Assembly (NCBI GenBank): GCA_009923795.1
Contig: RFSU01000019.1
Location: forward strand, 1 to 19,026
Origin: Sphingomonadaceae bacterium
GTDB taxonomy: Bacteria; Pseudomonadota; Alphaproteobacteria; Sphingomonadales; Sphingomonadaceae
Reading direction: 5' to 3'
Length of the DNA: 19,026 nt
Shown here in pieces: positions 13,521 to 19,026 of this stretch. The notes beneath the pieces were generated by a model that saw only the letters and a program-made list of their open reading frames with translations, was not told the DNA's origin and did not search any database. The translations under genes and the position numbers were made by a program. The number at the start of each line of letters is the position of its first letter. Within the stretch, counting starts at the first letter, position 1.

Positions 13521-15795
13521 AACGACGCCAGCGCAGGCCAAGGAGGATGCGACGTGGGGCCGCAGGGGAATTGGCGCGCGGATCACTGGCGCCGGGCACT
13601 TCGTCCAAATCAATCTCGTCAGTTTCTGAATAGGCCCCAAAGGTCGCATGGTGGCGATTGAAGATATTGGTGACATCCAGATAGGCCGTAAGCCCGCGTC
13701 CCAGCTTGACCGCAGCGCCCAGATCAAAGCGGGCAAAACCGCCAAGCTTGCGGTCGACATTGCTTTCATCGCCCATACGCCATTGGCCAGATTGGGCGTG
13801 CATATCCGCCTTGAACGTCCAAGGCCCAGCATCATAGCCCAAGGACGCAAGGCCGCGATGCGTCGGGATGCCGGGCAGATGATTTGCCGGTAGAATCTGA
13901 ATGCGCCCTTCCTCATCCGCATTTGGATTGCCCGGGCTGTTCGCCACAAAGGGAGAGCGAAACTGCGCCCGGGTGAAAGCATAGCCAATATCAAGCGACC
14001 ACGGCCCCCGCCGCGCCGTGCCATGGGCCTCTATGCCTTCCCGCCGCGTTTGGCCGATATTCTGAAAAAACGCCCGGCCGCGTGTCTCGGCCGCGGTGAG
14101 CAGAAGATCATTTGAGATCGCGGTTCGATAGAGCGCGATGGACCAGCGGCCCTGCCAGCCCGCGGCCTGCCAAGCACCATCCGATCCCGCTTCCCAGCTT
14201 TTGGCCACCACCTGATCCAGCGGCGGGTCTGCCACAAAGAAATTGGTGAGGCTGCACGGCGCATTTTCATCCGCGCAGGAGAGTTCAGCCGGGGTGGGCG
14301 CCCGGCTCGTCTCGGCATAGCCAACACGCAGCGACGCCCCCTTGGCCAACCGATAGTCAAATTCAAGACCCGGGTTGAGCCGCCGAAAGCGGTGCTGGCC
14401 ATCCAGCAAGGTGCCGATCTGATCGTCCATATCGATCGCGACCTGGTTCCAGCGCAGGCCAATTTCCGCCGTCAGCCGCGAAGAGAGGGCCACCTCATCC
14501 CATAGAAAAAGTCCCGTTGCGCGACTTTGGACATCCACGCCGACGGGAGCGATTGCTCCATCGGGCTGGCGCAAAATGGGGCCAAGGCCCGTCACAGCCC
14601 GGTCCTCTTCCAGCGCACCCAATTCTGTCTCCGCCGAAAAGCGGCTGCTGGCGCGATCATGGCTCAAGCCCAAGGTGAGCGCATGGCCGATTTGAAAAAG
14701 CTCTGCCTGCGTCACAAATTGCAGAAGCAGCCCACCTCCATCGCTGGTGGTGCGGCTGCGGTTGAAGACGCCATAGTCCTCCACGCCGGCTTGCACCGAA
14801 AGGACGTCTCCCGTCAGCCCGACCAAAGGGGCTGTCTCGTCATCCAAAGACTGAAGGCACAGGAGCCGGCTGTCCGTCGCGCAAGGCGCAATATCGGCCA
14901 GATCGCCATTGGCCGTGCGCTGGCGCAGCGTCTGGACATAAAGGCTGGCCTCAATCCGGCTGGCCGCGCCCACCGCAATCCAAGGGTGAAAAGACCCGCG
15001 CAAGAGCCGGTTCTGCGTTCTGTCTGGATGGGTGAAGACCGCCGCCCGGTCTGCGGCCAGTAGCTCAACGGGGGCAGCGCCATTGCCAGTCAGATCGGTA
15101 TCGGCCGCCAGAAGCTTGATATGAACGCCCGCCCGCGCCCCATCCCAACCCATATCTGCAAAGCCATGATAGAGCCGCGAGGGCGAATAATCGCGCCAGC
15201 CCCCATCACGCTGCACCTGCCCGGCGACAAAGAGGCTCCGCCCATCCTTGGCCGCGCCATAGGCGACATCTGCCTTTGTCCGGCGATGATCGCCCAGCCC
15301 AAGCCCTGCCGACAGGCCGGGGGCGCTCTTGCCATTATGCGTGGCGACCACCACGGCCCCGCCCAAGGCATTGAGGCCATAAATGGGGTTGCTGTCCCGC
15401 AGGGAGACGCTGTCAATCGCGCTATCGGGCAACAAGTCAAAATTGACCGTATCGCCAAAGGGAAGATTGAACCGCCCGCCATCAAGATAAACGGCAAGCC
15501 CCTGAGCACTGCCTTGAAGCGCGGACGCGGAAAAGCCGCGATAGACGAGGCTCGGCTGATAGGCGTTTCCCTGCGCCTCAGACAAAGAGACCCCCGCCAC
15601 CTGCATGGACAAGGCCCGCAACACATCTGGACCGGAAAGAGCCGCAATATCCTGTGCCGTTAGCAGCCGGGCATCATCCATATCTGCCGAACCGCCGGGT
15701 GCGGTCACAATGATAGCATCCTGCCCATAGGCCGGGGTCAGTGTGCCCATGAAAAAGGCTGTGAGTGCAGGAATAGATTGACGACGTCTCCCCAT
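13519..15795 (-). CDS. TonB-dependent outer membrane receptor
   Basis: The roughly 758-residue protein has a signal peptide (GRRRQSIPALTAFFMGTLTP ending AYGQ), a TonB-box-like DAIIVTA, a plug domain (about 30-150; LVYRGFSASALQG, LAVYLDGGRFNLPFGDTVNF, NPIYGLNALGGAVVV) and a long beta-barrel ending LLGLRWRR with the usual aromatic/hydrophobic last strand. It would import a scarce ligand across the outer membrane with TonB energy; the substrate is not readable. Two closely spaced Cys pairs (CATDSRLLC and CADENAPC) probably form disulfides in surface loops. The ATG at 15795 has AAGAG seven bases upstream; the ATG at 15801 is an alternative. It begins about ten bases after the J-domain gene stop, suggesting co-transcription, and ends at a hairpin terminator. 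Confidence 0.92.
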   Translation of the reverse strand: MGRRRQSIPALTAFFMGTLTPAYGQDAIIVTAPGGSADMDDARLLTAQDIAALSGPDVLRALSMQVAGVSLSEAQGNAYQPSLVYRGFSASALQGSAQGLAVYLDGGRFNLPFGDTVNFDLLPDSAIDSVSLRDSNPIYGLNALGGAVVVATHNGKSAPGLSAGLGLGDHRRTKADVAYGAAKDGRSLFVAGQVQRDGGWRDYSPSRLYHGFADMGWDGARAGVHIKLLAADTDLTGNGAAPVELLAADRAAVFTHPDRTQNRLLRGSFHPWIAVGAASRIEASLYVQTLRQRTANGDLADIAPCATDSRLLCLQSLDDETAPLVGLTGDVLSVQAGVEDYGVFNRSRTTSDGGGLLLQFVTQAELFQIGHALTLGLSHDRASSRFSAETELGALEEDRAVTGLGPILRQPDGAIAPVGVDVQSRATGLFLWDEVALSSRLTAEIGLRWNQVAIDMDDQIGTLLDGQHRFRRLNPGLEFDYRLAKGASLRVGYAETSRAPTPAELSCADENAPCSLTNFFVADPPLDQVVAKSWEAGSDGAWQAAGWQGRWSIALYRTAISNDLLLTAAETRGRAFFQNIGQTRREGIEAHGTARRGPWSLDIGYAFTRAQFRSPFVANSPGNPNADEEGRIQILPANHLPGIPTHRGLASLGYDAGPWTFKADMHAQSGQWRMGDESNVDRKLGGFARFDLGAAVKLGRGLTAYLDVTNIFNRHHATFGAYSETDEIDLDEVPGASDPRANSPAAPRRILLGLRWRR

Positions 15796-15805
15796 AGACA
15801 TACTC

Positions 15806-16420
15806 TTAAAGAAAGGCCGGCGCATGACGCAGATGCTGATAGGCTTCGACGACTTTTTGCAGGCGCTTTTCATGGCGGCGATCCCCGCCATTGCGGTCGG
15901 GGTGATAGGTGCGGACAAGCTCTGAATAGCGGGCGCGCAGCGCCTTTCGATCTGCATCCATATCGAGGCCGAGCACATCCAGCGCCTGACGGTCTTCCCC
16001 TGAGAGGGGCCGCCCATCGGCACGGGCGCGGGGCATGGCGGCTTCGGCGCGTTTGCGAAAACGACCGGAAATAGCCTCCAACGGATCATGAAAATCGGCC
16101 CAGCGCGGGGGCGTATCGACACCTGCTGTTGCGCGAAAGGCCCGGCTTTCCTGAGCCCATCCAGCGAGCGGCATTTGCGCTTCTTCAATTTCTTCCCGGC
16201 TCATCCCGGCAAAATAATTATAGCCGGCATTAAATTCCCGCACATGATCGAGGCAGAGCCATTGCCAATCGCCCGGCCCGTCTCCGCCCGGGCTGCGGCC
16301 CGAAGGGTCGGGCGCCCGAAACTCTCCCGCCTCTGGACAGCCGCGCCGATTGCATGACTGGTTATGATCCCCGATCCGCCCATGGAATCGATCGCGCAGA
16401 GGCCGTTGGTGATCCGTCAT
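15806..16420 (-). CDS. J-domain (DnaJ-like) co-chaperone
   Basis: The 204-residue cytoplasmic protein has a C-terminal J-domain (about 143-200): QALDVLGLDMDADRKALRAR, YSELVRTYHPDRNGGD with the essential HPD at 173-175, and KVVEAYQHL. The J-domain stimulates a DnaK-type ATPase. The N-terminal part has four possible metal ligands in the right spacing for a small zinc site: Cys23, Cys28, Cys56 and His59 (CNRRGC, WLCLDH). Proteins of this layout are found beside bolA and cobS in many alphaproteobacteria. Its ATG overlaps the stop of the upstream gene (ATGA), so translation is probably coupled; no separate ribosome site is evident. Confidence 0.88.
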   Translation of the reverse strand: MTDHQRPLRDRFHGRIGDHNQSCNRRGCPEAGEFRAPDPSGRSPGGDGPGDWQWLCLDHVREFNAGYNYFAGMSREEIEEAQMPLAGWAQESRAFRATAGVDTPPRWADFHDPLEAISGRFRKRAEAAMPRARADGRPLSGEDRQALDVLGLDMDADRKALRARYSELVRTYHPDRNGGDRRHEKRLQKVVEAYQHLRHAPAFL

Positions 16421-16923
16421 GTCAGCGCCCAGCGATGCTCAAGCTGATGGCCAATCCCGGCACTGGCCCAATCATCACGCAGGGCGCAGACACGGGCCAT
16501 AATCTCTTGCGCACCGGCTAAAGAGAGCGGCGGCACAGGGACATAAGATGCCCGGCAGCCCGCCTCTGCCAGATCGCGCATGCCCTCAACATCCGTCCCG
16601 CCAGACCAGAGCGCGGCCTCTGCGGCTTCAACGATGCGCTCTGCCTGAATAAGCTCCAATATCTCCGCCCCCGGCGCTGTCGCGCGCTTGGCGCTGGCAT
16701 GGCCTGCGGCTTTCGCGATGTCTTGAATTTCTTCTGGATCATGTCCGGCCGCAATCATGCCCCAAAAGCCATGGGCAAGGCCAAGCACCTCCTCAACAAT
16801 CAGATGCACCGCATCATGTGGGACAGGGCCTTTTTTGGGGAATTGGGCAGCCGCCGTCGTGCCATCTGCCCGGCAGATGGTGATCTTGTCGTCCGACTGC
16901 CCCTTCATGATCGTCACAAGCAT
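16417..16923 (-). CDS. Protein of unknown function upstream of the J-domain gene
   Basis: A 168-residue soluble protein starting MLVTIMKGQSDDKITICR. The first 40 residues look like a beta-hairpin followed by FPKKGPVPHDAVHLIVEEVL, a block that looks conserved; the rest is Ala-rich helix with PPLSLAGAQEIM near the end. I do not recognise a named domain or an enzyme motif. The GTG at 16932 is an alternative start giving 171 residues; I prefer the ATG at 16923 because the family-like pattern begins there. The stop overlaps the J-domain start by four bases. It is divergent from bolA with under 40 bases between starts. Confidence 0.7.
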   Translation of the reverse strand: MLVTIMKGQSDDKITICRADGTTAAAQFPKKGPVPHDAVHLIVEEVLGLAHGFWGMIAAGHDPEEIQDIAKAAGHASAKRATAPGAEILELIQAERIVEAAEAALWSGGTDVEGMRDLAEAGCRASYVPVPPLSLAGAQEIMARVCALRDDWASAGIGHQLEHRWALT

Positions 16924-16961
16924 GGCTTCCACATGGCGATAGTCTTGCTAGAAGAAAAGTC

Positions 16962-17237
16962 ATGACCCAAAATTCTATCGAATCCGAACTGCGCGATCGA
17001 CTGATCGCCACCTTTGCCCCAACCCAGCTGATCGTGACAAACGACAGCGCGAAACATCATGGCCATTTGGGAGATGATGGCACGGGTGAAAGCCATTTTT
17101 CGGTCGAGATTGAGGCCCAAGCCTTTGCCGGTGTGAGCAGGCTGGAGCGGCAACGCATGGTCAACCGCGCGCTGGGCGACCTGCCCGGTCAACGCATCCA
17201 CGCCCTTGCCATCCGCGCCCTTGCGCCGGGGGAATAG
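16962..17237 (+). CDS. BolA family protein
   Basis: A 91-residue protein with the class II KH-like BolA fold: ESELRDRLIATFAPTQLIV, the loop SAKHHGHLGDDGTGE, ESHFSVEI with His45, LERQRMVNRALGDL and the C-terminal GQRIHALAIRALAP with His80. BolA proteins pair with monothiol glutaredoxins in iron-sulfur cluster handling through these histidines; the HHGH loop marks the His-type variant. An AGAAGAAAAG stretch precedes the ATG. The start lies under 40 bases from the divergent unknown gene, so the promoters must overlap coding DNA. In other alphaproteobacteria bolA is the neighbour of the J-domain and cobS genes, as here. Confidence 0.92.
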   Translation: MTQNSIESELRDRLIATFAPTQLIVTNDSAKHHGHLGDDGTGESHFSVEIEAQAFAGVSRLERQRMVNRALGDLPGQRIHALAIRALAPGE

Positions 17238-17265
17238 ATCATCCGCCTATTAAGGAGAGCCAAAG

Positions 17266-18162
17266 ATGACGCATCCGGTTGAAGGCACTTTGCTTCCCGT
17301 CACCCATGATCTGGGGGCGTTTCAGGTGCGCCGTGTGCTGCCCGCGCGTGGCCTAACAATGGTCGGGCCATTTTGCTTTGTGGATCAATTTGGCCCGGGC
17401 CATTTGGAAATTGGGCTGGGCATGGATGTGCGGCCGCACCCGCATATTGGCCTATCGACCGTCACCTATTTGTTTGAAGGGGCGATTGAGCATCGCGATT
17501 CGCTGGGCAGCTTTGCGACCATCCATCCCGGTGCCGTTAATCTGATGACGGCGGGCAAAGGCATCGTCCATTCAGAACGATCCCCCCAATCAGAACGCGA
17601 CAAAGGCGCGCCTATCTATGGCATGCAAACTTGGCTCGCCTTGCCGGATGGGATGGAAGAGATTGACCCAGCCTTTGAGCAAGTCCTGCCGGACCGCCTG
17701 CCCATTGTGTCTGACACAGGAGTTCACGCCCGCGTGATCATGGGCAATCTCTGGGGGCAGACGGCCGCCACCACCTGCCATGCGCCCACCATTTATGCCG
17801 ATATTGTGCTGGAGGCTGGCGGCAGCATTCCCATTGACGCCGAAGCCGATGAACGCGCGGTGATGCTGGTGGGTGGGTCTGCCGACATATCGGGCGAAGA
17901 GATGGAGCTATATGCGCTCTATGTGCTGCGCCCCGGCCATGCGGCAACATTGCTGTCCAAAAGCGGGGGACGGGTGATGCTGATGGGCGGACAGGATTTC
18001 CCCACCGCACGGCGCGTCTGGTGGAACTTCGTTTCCTCTCGCCAAAGCCGGATTGATCAGGCCGTGATGGACTGGACAGAAGGCCGCTTCCCGATGGTTG
18101 AGAATGACCCGGAATTCATCCCCCTGCCGCAAACGCCGCTGACCAACAGCGACCCGATTTGA
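17266..18162 (+). CDS. Pirin family protein
   Basis: The 298-residue bicupin protein has the pirin metal site: VRPHPHIGLSTVTYLF with His58 and His60, then KGIVHSER with His102 and Glu104, matching the four ligands of human pirin. The N-terminal cupin (about 20-140) contains GPFCFVDQFGPG and TIHPGAVNLMTAGKGIVHSE; the C-terminal cupin (about 160-260) ends with GGQDFPTARRVWWNFVSSR, typical of the family. Many bacterial pirins act as metal-dependent quercetin-type dioxygenases or regulators of pyruvate metabolism; which applies here is unknown. TTAAGGAGAG before the ATG is a strong ribosome site. The alpha/beta hydrolase begins three bases after its stop, so they form an operon. Confidence 0.93.
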   Translation: MTHPVEGTLLPVTHDLGAFQVRRVLPARGLTMVGPFCFVDQFGPGHLEIGLGMDVRPHPHIGLSTVTYLFEGAIEHRDSLGSFATIHPGAVNLMTAGKGIVHSERSPQSERDKGAPIYGMQTWLALPDGMEEIDPAFEQVLPDRLPIVSDTGVHARVIMGNLWGQTAATTCHAPTIYADIVLEAGGSIPIDAEADERAVMLVGGSADISGEEMELYALYVLRPGHAATLLSKSGGRVMLMGGQDFPTARRVWWNFVSSRQSRIDQAVMDWTEGRFPMVENDPEFIPLPQTPLTNSDPI

Positions 18163-18164
18163 AG

Positions 18165-19026
18165 ATGAGCCAGACGCAGCGCCTACGCCTATCCACCGGG
18201 GTGGAACTGGACGTTTGGACGGCGGGAGACAGAGCCAACCCGCCCATCATCTTTCTCCATGGATTTCCCGATTCGCACCGGACATGGCGGCACCAAATGG
18301 CCGGGCTATCGGACCGCTATTTCTGCATCGCGCCCGACCAAAGGGGCTATGCCCGGTCCGACAAGCCGCAAGGGATCGCTGCCTATAAAGTGCCCGTTCT
18401 TGTGGCCGACGTGCTGGCACTGGCGGATGGCTTTGGCGCTCGGCAATTTACTCTGGTCGGTCATGATTGGGGCGGGGCGGTTGCTTGGGCGACGGCGCTT
18501 AAGGCGCAAGACCGTGTCACCCGGCTGATCCAATGCAATGCGGCCCACCCCTATGTGTTTCAAAAGACGCTGATTTTCGATGCGGATCAGCGCGCGGCCT
18601 CACAATATATCTCAGAATTTCGGGATCGTGACATTGAAGGCGAGGTCGCGGCTAAGGGCATGGACTGGTTTTTTGAAGACCATTTCGCCAAAATCAGCAC
18701 GACACAAATGACCGCAAAAGACCGCGCAGCCTATATCGACGAATGGTCGCAACCCGGCGCGCTGACAGGCATGCTCAACTGGTATCGCGCCTCCCCCATG
18801 GCGGTGCCGGCACCTGACGCGCCGGCGGAAATGACGCCCTTTCTGGACGCGCCTTTCCCAAAGCTGACCATGCCCGTGCTCGTCATTTGGGGCCTGCGCG
18901 ATGAGGCACTCCTCCCCTGTCAGCTTGACGGGTTAGAGGGCCATATCGATCGGCTGGATATCGTGCGGGTGCCCGATGCAGGGCATTTCATCCCTTGGGA
19001 AAAGCCAGAGGCGGTCACCAACGCAA
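18165..19026 (+). CDS. Alpha/beta hydrolase, epoxide hydrolase-like (3' end outside window)
   Basis: About 287 residues are visible from the ATG two bases after the pirin stop; the frame is still open at the window end, close to where such proteins (about 290-300 residues) finish. HGFPDSHRTW (32-41) is the oxyanion motif, VGHDWGGAV places an Asp nucleophile at residue 101, GLRDEALLP gives the acid Asp246 and DAGHFIPWEKP the catalytic His274. Asp rather than Ser as nucleophile, and Tyr207 in LNWYRAS in the lid, point to an epoxide hydrolase or a related dehalogenase rather than an esterase. The physiological substrate is unknown. Coupling to the pirin gene by a two-base gap suggests joint expression. 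Confidence 0.9.
   Translation, partial: MSQTQRLRLSTGVELDVWTAGDRANPPIIFLHGFPDSHRTWRHQMAGLSDRYFCIAPDQRGYARSDKPQGIAAYKVPVLVADVLALADGFGARQFTLVGHDWGGAVAWATALKAQDRVTRLIQCNAAHPYVFQKTLIFDADQRAASQYISEFRDRDIEGEVAAKGMDWFFEDHFAKISTTQMTAKDRAAYIDEWSQPGALTGMLNWYRASPMAVPAPDAPAEMTPFLDAPFPKLTMPVLVIWGLRDEALLPCQLDGLEGHIDRLDIVRVPDAGHFIPWEKPEAVTNA

Noticed and set aside
15802..16188. TonB-dependent receptor frame open 129 codons further upstream
   Set aside because: This stretch is the antisense-shifted frame of the J-domain gene; the signal peptide begins near 15795-15801.
15796..16420. Cobalamin riboswitch ahead of the TonB-dependent receptor or cobS
   Set aside because: The sequence before the receptor is coding for the J-domain protein and the gap before cobS is about 108 bases; no B12-box-like element was seen in either.
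1..19026. Long antisense frames across most genes (for example 5667-6653, 6840-7802, 12712-13629)
   Set aside because: They are mirror frames of clear genes in GC-rich DNA, lack recognisable domains and have no ribosome sites.

Overview
The window reads as ordinary chromosomal DNA of an alphaproteobacterium, most likely a member of the Sphingomonadaceae (Sphingopyxis/Sphingorhabdus-like). This is inferred from three things: tightly packed, moderately GC-rich genes, the protein families present (DUF6456, DUF2855, an EpsD-like lipoprotein, paired flavin oxidoreductases, a bolA / J-domain / cobS neighbourhood), and the general style of the sequences. I see no rRNA, tRNA, CRISPR array, insertion sequence or phage gene. 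There is no gene-free stretch over 300 bases; the longest gaps are about 120 bases or less.

Layout. (1) 1-2509, minus strand: the 5' part of a glycosyltransferase cut by the window edge, an EpsD-like lipoprotein and an XRE-type regulator. This looks like the edge of an exopolysaccharide/exosortase locus. (2) 2606-5732: a divergently read DUF6456 protein, a DUF2855 oxidoreductase-like protein, a convergent glutathione S-transferase whose last codons form a strong hairpin, and an ATP-grasp ligase. (3) 5787-10890, plus strand: a catabolic-looking run. It holds two flavin oxidoreductase (nitronate monooxygenase family) paralogues, a perfect 16-bp palindrome in front of the second, a possible 32-residue ORF, a small unknown protein, an APH-fold phosphotransferase with a fused C-terminal DUF6285-like domain, and an acyl-CoA dehydrogenase. 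(4) 10906-16923, minus strand: leuC, cobS, a TonB-dependent receptor, a J-domain protein and an unknown protein. (5) 16962-19026, plus strand: bolA, a pirin and an epoxide-hydrolase-like alpha/beta hydrolase that runs off the end.

The most interesting part is 6756-10890. A phosphotransferase fused to a DUF6285-like tail and followed at once by an acyl-CoA dehydrogenase matches the logic of the LvaA/LvaB/LvaC system of Pseudomonas putida and of animal ACAD10/ACAD11. In those systems a hydroxyacyl-CoA is phosphorylated and then processed by a dehydrogenase-fold enzyme. The phosphotransferase start is also peculiar: a well-spaced Shine-Dalgarno site drives a GTG whose frame closes after 21 codons, while the kinase frame begins at an ATG with no such site. 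This suggests a frameshift, an assembly error or translational coupling.

Other points of note are a TonB-dependent receptor with its own terminator sitting between the J-domain gene and cobS, an inverted repeat that would hide the likely leuC ribosome site, and a flavin oxidoreductase that has Phe where its neighbour has the family's catalytic His.
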